Source: Porogramme epimiltina
Lineage: Eukaryota > Basidiomycota > Agaricomycetes > Polyporales > Polyporaceae
Assembly (NCBI GenBank): GCA_900155495.1
Contig: FTLJ01000466.1
Location: 1 to 64,000, forward strand
Length of the DNA stretch: 64,000 nt
Direction: 5' to 3'
Made by a program: the position numbers and the translations under genes. Under the pieces are notes generated by a model, which had not been told where the DNA came from, did no database searches, and saw only the letters and a list, made by a program, of their open reading frames with translations. Below, piece after piece: positions 1-9,835 of this stretch. The first letter of the stretch is position 1, and each line of letters starts with the position of its first letter.

Positions 1-814
1 AAAAAAAAAAAAAAAAAACTATATTGCCCCTCAAAACAGTGGGAAGCCTTGGTATCTGTCGTAATGGACCAGTGGCATGCCACTGGCTCATATTGAGATC
101 TGAGTACTCAGGGCGCTGAGATGAGATGGATCATGACATATCCGGAGAAAGTGACAGCGCCCGGAAGTGCGACTCGGAGGTGGCCATCACGACTGCGGAA
201 AGGACCCCATTCTATCCGGATTTGCTCCTTGAAACGCTAAATTTAAACATCAGGCCAATAGAGACGAGCTATCCTACTGTCTGTCGATCTTAATGCCAGC
301 GGGCTTGCTATGTGAGATCATAGCCCATATTCTGAATGCAAGTATCGGGATTTCAGGAGTGAAACCACTCACAAGGTGTAATGGACATTCACACCGCCTA
401 TATCCTAAAACTCGGACATAGCGTACCTATATCTAGATCTGCTCAACAATAGTACGAGACAGTGTCTTGCTGTCCCGCGATGTGATCAGTTCTTCAGACG
501 GGATAGAAGGATATCGAGGTTGATTGAAAGAGCACCTCTTCCCAGGCTCCCCACGGATATTCGTACATTCATTGACTTCGTAAACTATTACATAGGGTAT
601 GATTAACCTGTAGTGAGCGTCACAGTCAAAAAACATCATTCCTCTGCGAGCGCGCAGGCTAGTACTCCTCCTGACGTAGGCCGCATAGAACCTCAAGAAA
701 AATGGATCGTACTGCTTCTTAACACGTACCCGCCACCCGACGCGCTGTAGAGTCACCGGTATCATGCGCGTTCGCCGGGGGTACCACACAGTCCCACACT
801 CCGGTGACCCCTTT
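1..814. other. Gene-free left edge
   Basis: I find no supportable gene here. The window opens with a run of 18 A. A perfect 18-bp palindrome lies at 69-86. The right part is the 3' flank of the minus-strand membrane protein gene that ends at 815. Confidence 0.5.
69..86. repeat. 18-bp perfect palindrome
   Basis: CCAGTGGCATGCCACTGG reads the same on both strands. No paired copy or associated gene is visible, so its role is unknown. Confidence 0.6.
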
Positions 815-2662
815 TCAGACCGCGGCGTCCGCAGAGTGGCGTCCCCGTGCCTCACGCCAGGTGCTGATCGCGCTCGTCCAGCGTCCCCATGGGAGGCTCG
901 CCAATACAATAAACGCCACGACGGCGCCGAGGAGACGCACGCCAAGGACTCGCTCGACCCATACGGGAGCCTGTGCTCCCGCAACGGCGACGGACCAGAG
1001 GAATAGCGCGCGAGGCAGGCTCCACACAAGAGCCGCACGGGTGTTCGAGTCTTCTGCGGCCCACTCGAGGAACGGGACCTATTGAAGAGGAATGAATCAG
1101 CGGGACATAACGCGGTACATGGGAAATATGGCGGGCGTACCGCATCATCACAGGAACGTATGCATTTATGCTGGTGCCGCGCCAACAGTGCGACAGCCGC
1201 AGCGGCGGCGAGGCCGCTGAGCAACAGGGAAGCCGCAGCGAGAGTGGGCGAAGCACCCGGAGCGAGAAAAAACAGAAGGTTGATGCTGCGTGAGGTGGTC
1301 AGGGGGTGAAGGAAACGCATAGACATGGCGCCATGCTCACATAGAGAGACCGAAAGACTATGACAGGCGAAACACGATGTCAGAGACAACCAGTGTTCCA
1401 TTCCATGGAGAACGCACCCAAGTCAAATGATCCTTCCATTCATTGAGACTATCCGTCATAAACTCCCTCCAATAGTACACATAGACGATCCCGTCGCACC
1501 ACGAAGCATCAAGCTTCTTTGCGTAGAGGGCAGGGATGCCGAACAGAGCGCGTGAAGCGACTACGAAGATGCGCCCGCGCTGAGGCTCGGTGACAGTTGC
1601 GAGGACGCGTTGACCGCGATCAAGTCGGGGACGTTCCTGCCCGTAAAGTGTTTGGTGTCTGTGCCGGGCTATGACGCGTACACATCATCAGACCAGGCGC
1701 AGCCGGTAAACTGAAACACAAGGCTCACCAATGGTCCCCCATAACCGGGCAACTGTGCAGACAGACGATCCCAGATTCAGATTGTACTCGGCGTTCTGTA
1801 GAATGCGAATAAAGTGTTTGCACTGTTTAGCGTCGTAAGGAAAAGTCGACCCTGTGGAAGTGCGCTGGTCGTTCTCCCCATGGACGAAGATACTGATGAG
1901 TTCATCAGCCTTGAGACTAAGTTTGTCTGTTCTATGCGATGGGAATTGTTCTAAGTGAGACCAGTACTGCTCCTCAAGGGCTGAGCCTGCTCAACAGTGC
2001 ATTATGAACACGAGGAGCATGTGATTAATGAATCACCAGATTAACGTACGGAGATGGGAGGTTGACACAACACCGGCCGGAAGGAGGTCTTCGGTGTTGA
2101 TCTCTTCAAGCCACCATATGGCATGTTTCGCGTGGTCTGCGAAGTAGTAGTAGCACAGGACATCATCTCCGTCATCTTCCCGTGGTGGCTGAATGAAGAG
2201 CTCGGTGGAATCCGTGAGGAGAATGTTTTGCGCCTCGAGCTGCTTGCAAGCGAAAACGGTGGCGCGTTGAATCAGTGCCTGGATGTCCGCCTTCGTGATA
2301 TCCGCATCGGTGACGATGTAGGGAGCGAAATCGCTCCAGCAGTAGCGTTGCCCTTCGGGCTGAACCTGCCATACCCACCCGGCTGGGAGCGAGTCGAGGC
2401 TACAAGGCGTGGTCAGCGCACGCCACTCGGGGGCGACTCGGATGAGCCACTTACTCCTTCTCTTCAGGGGGGCCGGCGCGAATCGCGACGTGCTCAGGGC
2501 AGGAACTGCGGATGGATGAATGAGACGGCTGGAAGAGAAGAACATGGAGGGGAGCACAGACCTCCTCTCCGACAAGTAGCGCAACGTCTGCGAAGGGTTG
2601 GTAGGTACAAGACGAGGGAAGCATGTCGCTACGGCCGGGAGTTGTTGCTTGTAGTCAGACAT
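815..2662 (-). CDS. WW-like multi-pass membrane protein, copy 1 (515 aa)
   Basis: Six-exon model: 2662-2050, 1986-1729, 1668-1418, 1357-1341, 1285-1141, 1078-815. All phases agree and give 515 aa. The N-terminal ~100 residues are Ser/Pro/Arg-rich. A WW-like motif follows (LPAGWVWQVQPEGQRY): the first Trp and the PEG turn are present, but the second canonical Trp is not evident. The middle is soluble and acidic. The C-terminal ~140 residues carry about four hydrophobic segments, for example NLLFFLAPGA and RALFLWSVAVAG. Order, motifs and exon phases match the genes at 9836-12948 and 36766-39692. This is a family I know as widespread in agaricomycetes and uncharacterised. Membrane location is inferred from hydrophobicity. 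The start is the first Met of the open exon; a more upstream exon cannot be excluded. Confidence 0.78.
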
Positions 2663-3181
2663 GTTTGTGAGGAAACTGGAGAGCAGCCGGGGATGGGGGC
2701 CTCAAGTCGACGTAGAACTAGCTGATATAGCCTTCACGGGGGTGCGGCACATATTTTCACATAGGGTCGAGCGATGGCGATGCTCGGTCCTCAGGCCTCA
2801 GGGCATCTTGGCTATGCCGAGACACAGCGTGCCGCCCGCCTTTCTAGAACTCGAAAGCACATCCTTGGGAGGTGTGGACAGCCCTTCCCTGCCTCACGTC
2901 ATGGAAGCAGCTAGATTCACACGCTTTCTGCCGGCGATAATATCCAGCCGTTCCGGCAAATACGTTATCTGTTTATTTGATGTATTTAAATAAACTTTAG
3001 TAATGGGAATAGTTACTATTGACACCTTTGTATTCCTTTCCCAGGATTGTGACTAACGCCTCAGGCCTCAGGCTTGACCGTGACTGGCCCTCGACTGCCT
3101 CCTTGTCCCCCACCCTTCGCCCATATCCTCCGTCTCTGAGTGTCGTGGTGTGCCAAAGACGGCCGTAGCTCCCCCGCCGAC
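2663..3181. promoter_or_regulatory. Divergent intergenic region
   Basis: This separates the minus-strand membrane protein gene (start 2662) from the plus-strand start at 3182. The 100 bp before 3182 are pyrimidine-rich, as is common for basidiomycete promoters. No specific site was recognised. Confidence 0.35.
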
Positions 3182-3730
3182 ATGCCTTCCTCCGAAGCCG
3201 AGAATAAGATCGAAACCGAAGCTACTGTGTAAGTCCTTGTCCCTGCCCGGCTCGGCTTAATCCTCCCCCGAGCCCCCGGCTGTTCAGCTACTCATGCCTT
3301 CATAATCCCTTTGACACCCTTCACAGGGATGCCTCACTTACAGCGGAGACCGAGCACAGGACAGAGGGTGCGGCATCCCCTTCCTCCGTGACAAAATCGG
3401 TGTCAACGGAGCTCCCGACGCCAATTGAGACCGCCCCACCTGCCCGGCCCATCGCGGAGTAAGTGTCACGTCTGTGCCTACTCCCTTGTTCGCCACCACA
3501 TCTCGCCTCATACACTCTTACGCCGCGCCCCCGATCTCCGTCTACTCCCTCAGAAACAACCCCGTCTCAACCACGACGTACGTCATGCTATGTTTGAGAT
3601 CAGCCCTTGCCTCGCTGAGCATCGCCCTACATCCAGAGAGGACGATGATGATTTCATTCCGAGAGGGAAGACGACCCCCGCTCTCGCTGGGGGTGGCAAG
3701 AGGGGCGGCTCGGGACGTCCTCATTGAAAG
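3182..3730 (+). CDS. Small acidic Ser/Thr/Pro-rich protein, possibly a decayed DPY30-like subunit
   Basis: Four exons can be joined with good borders: 3182-3228, 3328-3459, 3555-3580 and 3640-3730. They give about 97 aa: an acidic Ser/Thr/Pro-rich N-terminus, an EDDDDF patch, then TTPALAGGGKRGG and a stop. The upstream DNA is pyrimidine-rich and the first donor is a canonical gtaagt, so this looks like a genuine gene start. The TTPALxGG string recalls the start of the DPY30 helix pair of COMPASS subunit SDC1. A +1 shift after it would continue into ARDVLIERLGLYMYEYGEE, ending near 3767, which is helix-like. It may therefore be a frameshifted SDC1/DPY30 relic, or a short unrelated protein. Function is not established. 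Confidence 0.35.
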
Positions 3731-3767
3731 GCTCGGGCTTTATATGTACGAATACGGGGAAGAGTAG

Positions 3768-6012
3768 ATCCCATGCGTTCCCGGTGCTCTCGCCTCCCAC
3801 CACGACCCCTTACACGACCTTCATCTACCTATCCAATCCTGGAAAGATGCCACCCTCCACTTGTCGACGTTTCGGCTCCTGCTCCTGCACATGTACGACT
3901 GGCAAACCGATGCACATCGATATCATGCTCTTCTGTCTACTGGCCCGTCGGCCCGGTGCTCAACGTCAACCTTGAAGTAGCTCGTTATAGCAAGCTTGGA
4001 CGTCCTGCTTTTGGTCTACTTCAGTGCATCCTATCGCTATGCTCGATCCTCTGGTCCCGAGACATCAGTGAAGGCTCTCCTATACCTTGGGTCGATCTGT
4101 GGCGATGGTACGGCCCTCGACAAACAATTGTCGATGAATCAGCGCTGAGATCCTATTACTCTGGGTCCCCGAGAGCATCAATTGTTCTTTTTCATCGCGT
4201 AGTTGTATCATTGTACCTAAATATTCCCTGTACTACGCCCGAGTATCCTCGAGCACCGCCGAAGCCACAACTAATGCAAGGACACCTCGAGTGCGACACT
4301 TGATGGATGCAATTCTCAGCGTGAGATACGTGGTATCGCTCCATTGCACCCTAACAATCCGTATATTACGGAGGATAGTTTTGTTGTGACCAACAGTGCC
4401 GTCCCTTTCTCGATAGTTCTGCGCCTTGGCATTCCAGTCAATTTGTTTCGCCCCCCAAGATGGGGACTCCGATATGACCCCATAGTCGACGGTATCGTGG
4501 AGCAACACAGTGGGCACTTTGTCGTCGATATCCAGCCGCGAAAGCGCTGACAGCGCCAGCGGTGTATACAACGGCGACTTGCTACACCCGGATTCCTGGG
4601 TCCACTACCGTCATGATGTCATTGGACTGCTAAGGAAAAGACATTGGCGTGGTTTTGTAAACTAGTCGTTCCGGCGTCAGAAAAGTGGTTTTCCGATGAC
4701 ATAACTTCGCTAGCATGCCTCGAGGAGAATTTAACTGCGCACATCGATGGTACAATCTGACACTGCTACGCTGGCTCCTCGTAGGAACAGCACACATGTC
4801 GGGCATACGCGGCCCCTCTCCGGACACATCGGCGGCGAACGACGACTCGAGGCCTCAGTCGAGGCGATCCGAGCCGGGAGCTCTCGGGATGTATTGTACT
4901 ATCTAGTCCGGTATTGGGTACCGACTTGTGCAGTCTGAGATATAGCTGTATGCGCGGGTTCCTATCATTTCCGAATTACCTCCACAGGCTATACAGTGGC
5001 ACAGTGAACCTCAGCCCTCGAAGAGAAGCGCGGCCTCAGGGATCCCCCTAACCCAATGTGACGTGTGGGAGGTGCAGCCGAAGGTGGACCTCTAGGGGGG
5101 TCTAGTAACGCCTAGTGGTCATAGTGCCACCTGATATGGTCACACATGGGCTCACTCTAGACGGAGAGGCAACTCTAGAGCGATTACCGGTCTACAGGCG
5201 GCGCTCATGGCACCTCCGTGCGCCGGCTGTAGTGTTCAACGTATACGGGACAACCGCAGTCTGGTTTGACGTTATCGTGCGTAGTGTTCAAGTCCACTCA
5301 TCGGACGCTCACACTGTCGAGCTTGTAGGTAATGTATACAGTACGTAGCACGTTGTATTTGACATGAATTATGCGATTTGACATGAATTATGCGATTTGA
5401 CATGAATTATGCGAGTAGAAGCAGGAAGTCCTGCGGGTTTATCACATCTATGTCAACCACTGAGAGCATCCACCACCGCACATCCTCGTGGTACATGGAT
5501 GACTCGAGTGCACTCCGTAATGTCTCACAGGGGCCGCTTTGCCCCTGACAAGGTACCAAATTAGCTATACCTTGTGAGGGATAACCTTCGCTACTCCATC
5601 GACATCCACCCGCAAGTGTTTTCTCGATGTTAAGGGCACACAAACGGGTTTATAAGAACCCGCTCTTAGAAGATGTGAATTTGGGTCATATAGTCTCGTG
5701 ATACCACGTGGAGGTGGATGCATATAGAGCAGCTAACGTAGACAGTTACGGCGTGGACTTTCAACGACGTCTTCTTCAGCAGGTGCCCATTAAAGTATCT
5801 CACCCTTATCAGCCTTATAACGAACCCACTGTTCTCGTGACACCAGTTACCACACGACTGCACAGCACCATTGTACCGCCTGCGCCTATGGTCTTCGAGG
5901 TTCTCCTTCAAAGGGAATTCAAGTCCATGGTTACCGCGGCCTCGAAGCACGAGAACTAGTTGAGCCCACAGGGTACGTCGCTGTACAAACTAATACATTG
6001 CCAAACGCATGC
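3768..6012. other. Gene-poor stretch
   Basis: About 2.2 kb without a supportable gene. Open frames are short, overlap on both strands and show no family resemblance or convincing splice framework. A three-unit 19-bp tandem repeat lies at 5358-5414. Confidence 0.5.
5358..5414. repeat. Three perfect copies of a 19-bp tandem repeat
   Basis: The unit TTTGACATGAATTATGCGA occurs three times head to tail with no mismatch and no spacer. Identity suggests a recent slippage expansion. The unit contains the near-palindrome CATGAATTATG. No flanking gene depends on it. Confidence 0.9.
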
Positions 6013-8316
6013 TTAAAACCCGTCTCCGAGGTCCGGGCAGTCCTCATCCAAATCTCCGCCCTCCTGGATTTCCTTCGCGAGTTCCTTTTCGCGTTCTCTT
6101 GCGCCTTCCGCGGCGGCGAGCTCCTTCCGGTGCGCATTCAAGGGGTATCGCATTGCCTACGAAAGGGTATTAAAAAAGTCAGCGTCTTGACGCCTTCAAC
6201 GAGCACAGTGACGCGAAGTGATGTAGGGTATCTCGGTCCATTGAGGGCGGATCGTGGGAGGCTTCGACGTGGAGCTATAGGGGATCCCTATGTCGAAGAC
6301 AGCTTTGACCGGGTCGTTCGGCGACACAACGGTGAACACTGACAATGTGCATGGCAATGGTTGAGAAGCGGCGTGCCTGGTGACACCTGATGCGCCCCTT
6401 GTGCTGTGTCGCTCTGACGTTTCTGACAACAAACAGCCGGAGTGACCAGTATGGCCGGCATGGCCGAAGGTCGAAGATGCGACAGGCGAACGTGGTACGA
6501 CAGTCTTGGAAACGACGGCTATTTACTCGTAAACTCGTCGAGCGTGCATGCGATCACTCCCCAAACAAAACGGACATGCTGAAAAGGTCCCAACATAGGT
6601 CCCGAGACAGCATGCCCGCTCAGAAGATATCGGGAGACAAGTGCTTCTGGAGAACCGGATGGTTTCGTAACGATCCGTGGCTGCCGACGGACATTCGAAG
6701 AGCCTGCACTGACAAGCAGAAGGAAGAGAAACGCAACACGAAACACTCACCTTGACGCTCTGGTTATGAAGCTCCAAACAGTAGGAAATCCGACGAGAAA
6801 ACACGTCGGAGACCTCTGGCCCGTATCCGCTCTTTTGCCCGCCGCACTCCATCCACCCCTTCTCGTGCACTATCCGGCCCTCGATGACCCCATCGCGAAT
6901 AGCCTTCCCGACAATGTACTCCGCGTCCTCCTCCGAGTCCAGGTGAAGCTTGACGCAGATATCCCGCAAGGAGATGCGCGAGTACGAGAGGGAGAGCCGT
7001 CGGATGCCGGTCTTGATCACGTTCTGCCGGAGGCGGACGATGAGCGTGTACGTCTTGTCCGACTCGAACTGCGTGGCATAACGCGAGAGCGTGCCCTGAA
7101 ACTGTGAGAGGGATCCGTTACGGACCGCTGGGATGGTGGGATGAAGTAAGCGATGAGAGCGGACACAGGATATCGGAGCTCGGAAGTGCCACATACCCTT
7201 AACAATCTCGAAGTAGCCGGTCAGAGCCTTCTCAAGGACCGGATGCCTGAAGACGCTTCGCTCCGGAATGTCGCCCATTAACAACTCGACCACGATGGAT
7301 AACTTGTGGACAGCTTGGTAAAAACCGGGAGCCGTCTTCGCCGGAGGCGCGCGGCGGATGGCCTGCTGGAGGTTTGTATGCGCCGCTGTATAGTTCAGTT
7401 GTACGGCCTTGATACGACCGAGATAGTAGTGGTATCGCGCATGTTGGGGGTTTCCCGCGGCGGCTGGGAAAGAGGTCTTCGAGACGAGTTTGTCTGCTTG
7501 GTCGTACAGGCTGTACTGGAGATAACTCCGGAGGATCCGGTTGATGAGCGATGCCTCGGTTTCGTCGTCGTGCCGAAGCGCCGCGGTACGCTGCGCCGCC
7601 AGGAAGAGCCTACGGACCGACATCCGTTAAGTCATTCGTTTCAACTGCCTGGAGGAAGTCATGTGCTTACGGGCGCGCATCTGCAAGCTCTCCACCAAGC
7701 TCGTAGGTCCGCTCGACAGCGTACCAGACCTTCGCTGCGATTGGGTCCATGCTCCGTCTATTGAGCGTCTGCATCTTTTCGACAGTCTCGTGGGCTAGCT
7801 TGGCGGCTTTCGTGTAGTTGGAGGGGGTGGTCAGGAGATGGTGGATGGTCAGGAGGCGGAAGTAAACTTCCACCTCCGGCAGGGGCTCGGGCTGTGATTG
7901 TTTCGACGATGCTGGAGCGGGGTCGACATCCATAGAGTGTTCGACTGGGACGTCTGGAAGCCAAGACAGCAGCACTTTCTTTGACGGAGAGTCTTGAATG
8001 GTATCGTAAGCCAACGCTCAGAAGTGCGACCCTCCGCGACGTTGAGGGAGCACGGGAATTAGAACATGGACTCACCGGTCGTGTAGACTTGTGAGATGGC
8101 ATCCCGCAGTACTTTGTCATCCAGCTTCTTCCTGAGATGAGCCAGAGACCTTAGGACGCGATGCGTGAAGCGAGGTTCGAGGGTGGAGACAGCCCTCTCG
8201 ATGAGCACGACATTCGCCTTGATCTCCGCCACAGGCGTAGGGGGTACTGGTTTCTTCTCCGCTTCCGGTTTCTCCTCCTTCTTTACGTCGGCAGGCTTCA
8301 TTTCGACGTCGGCCAT
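6013..8316 (-). CDS. RPN3: 26S proteasome regulatory particle non-ATPase subunit RPN3 (PSMD3), 506 aa
   Basis: RPN3 is a PCI-domain scaffold of the 19S lid, which recognises and deubiquitylates substrates. Exons: 8316-8076, 8016-7671, 7609-7197, 7127-6751, 6156-6013. The frame is continuous and gives 506 aa, close to human PSMD3 (534) and yeast Rpn3 (523). Diagnostic strings run in the expected order: RTAALRHDDET, YDQADKLVSKT, GRIKAVQLNY, VHKLSIVVELLMGDIPERS, TLIVRLRQNVIKTGIR, LSYSRISLRDI and RISYCLELHNQSVK. The last exon encodes AMRYPLNAHRKEL and an acidic tail ending GDGF, the normal family C-terminus. Introns 1-3 are about 60-70 bp but the last is 594 bp. That intron contains an alternative acceptor (exon 6703-6620) that would end the protein with ALRMSVG... 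instead. The gene is divergent from the NDUFAF2-like gene. Confidence 0.95.
6157..6750 (-). other. Oversized last intron of RPN3 with alternative terminal exon
   Basis: The donor gtgagt at 6750 and the acceptor gtag at 6157 bound 594 bp, roughly ten times the other introns of the gene. Inside, an acceptor (tgcag) at 6704-6708 opens an in-frame 28-codon exon (6703-6620, stop included) whose first residues ALRM resemble the normal AMRY. No transposon ends were recognised in the remainder. Confidence 0.6.
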
Positions 8317-8586
8317 GATGTGGAAAAGTGTAGAGGGACGATGGCAGGGGAGCGGCGGGAACGGCGAAGTGAGGATTACGCGTCCTGGGCGACGCGTCTC
8401 GTCCAGATCATTAGCCCCACGTGATGGGCAAAGGTCGTTATCGGGGTTATAGCTGGGCTACAATGTAAACAGTACTATTAAACTCCGCTATTACTAAGTT
8501 CTACTGCGCTAACAGTCGATAGCAAGTCCACTACTTGTCACTTGTCGTCTTCTTGCTCGTACTCCACTTAGCACATCTCTCGCCGA
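8317..8586. promoter_or_regulatory. Bidirectional promoter, RPN3 / NDUFAF2-like
   Basis: 270 bp separate two divergently transcribed start codons, one for a proteasome subunit and one for a complex I assembly factor. Such a short spacer implies a shared promoter. I did not recognise a proteasome-type (PACE-like) element. Confidence 0.5.
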
Positions 8587-9443
8587 ATGTCCTTCTTCGC
8601 TCGATTGCTCCGTCGCATCAGAAGTCCAGTATGTGAAAACCACGGAGGGATTAGGGAGTAACTTACGAGAATGGGTAGACGGGTTTAGTTGGCAGGGACT
8701 TGCAAGGTGCGCATGCCTTGCGCACAGTGTGTATGAAAGCTGACGGGAAACCTGGTTCACAGGCAACAGATTTTATGAATATCCTAGCGTCTCCGATGGT
8801 ACGTCTGCACTTGTCGATCCCGTATTGGGGTGAGACAAACCGTCCCTCTAGACCCGCGTCGCACAAAACGCGTTGTGAAGTATGCGAAGGGTGTCGATAT
8901 GTTGGAGTATGTTTCGGGTCAGAAAAGGCTAGCAGGTGAGTCCCATGTTCTCACCGGCAGAGTTTTGCTCTGACAGCGGTGATGTAGTTCAATGGACATC
9001 TTGGATGACTCACACTCGGTCTGACCCTCCCACAATTGAGGTCCGTTCGTATTCAATCTTTCCTCCTTTATCACACTTATGGTCAATAGGAACTTCAAGC
9101 CGACCTAGAACGCCGACGACGAATACTGCATAATGCGGCTGTAATCGAGGCTCAAGAAAGGCTGCGCATGGCCCAGATAGCAGCGTCTGACCCATCTCCC
9201 ACGCATTCCCAACTCGATGCTCCGGCCAATCTTGCCAAAGCATCCATTCATGGCACGCACAACGTTCCCATCTCAGAGAGGGCAGTGCACGACGATACTT
9301 CAACGACTACGAAGACACAGCTACTGCAACGGCGATACCCGGCCAACGAGCAGAGTGCACCTTCCCCTTCCCCCTGGAAACCTCCCCCGAGAGACGAGCC
9401 TCACAGCTGGAATCCCAGAGCCTCTGTGCGTCGTGGTAGTTGA
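8587..9443 (+). CDS. NDUFA12-family complex I assembly factor, NDUFAF2/N7BML-like (198 aa)
   Basis: Six exons: 8587-8628, 8679-8706, 8763-8798, 8852-8935, 8988-9040, 9090-9443. Phases match throughout and give 198 aa. The product reads MSFFARLLRR...VGRDLQGNRFYEYPS, DPRRTKRVVKYAKG, YVSGQKRLA, QWTSWMTHTRSDPPTIEEL. This is the NDUFA12-family pattern: GxDxxGNxYYE, then a basic patch, then WxxWxxxxRxxPPT. The continuation ELQADLERRRRILHNAA is typical of the assembly-factor branch rather than the structural NDUFA12 subunit, so the predicted role is a mitochondrial matrix chaperone of complex I. The C-terminal ~90 residues are Ser/Pro-rich and appear poorly conserved. The exons are so small (28-84 nt) that no single open frame reveals the gene. 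The fifth donor (gtccgt) is non-standard. Confidence 0.85.
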
Positions 9444-9835
9444 AAGCTTTTAGGCTGTCGGTACGGTCGAGTGTTAGACGATTTTGTGCGCCTTACGCTA
9501 CTAGTTCACCCCCGCATCTCGTATCTTTATGTGTTGCTGTGCATCTATGTCTACACACAGCTTCAATCTGCGACATAATCCTAGTGGTAGACCGTGTGTC
9601 TAGGCAGTGCGTGGTTCGATTTTGCGAACTTCTGAATCGTGGGCGGCGAAAGATGGTCAAATCAGGCTATTTACTAGCGAGCGGTGTTGACGCGCCCACG
9701 CCGCCAGTGCGCTGCCTCGTGGCCTTCTATAATGGACTTCCAGTAGTGCTTGACCGCCCCTCACCTGCACACTAGGGCTACTGCCTCACCACTGCCTGTC
9801 TATACGAGCCCCATGCGCTGAACCTAACGACCGTT

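Noticed and set aside
433..1401. 322-codon minus-strand open frame taken as one gene
   Set aside because: It runs through introns and mixed frames of the six-exon WW-like gene; only the NLLFFLAPGA part is genuine coding sequence.
2123..2725. 200-codon plus-strand frame
   Set aside because: Antisense of the first exon of WW-like copy 1, without motifs or splice context.
5358..5414. CRISPR-like array
   Set aside because: Units are contiguous with no spacers, and the host is eukaryotic.
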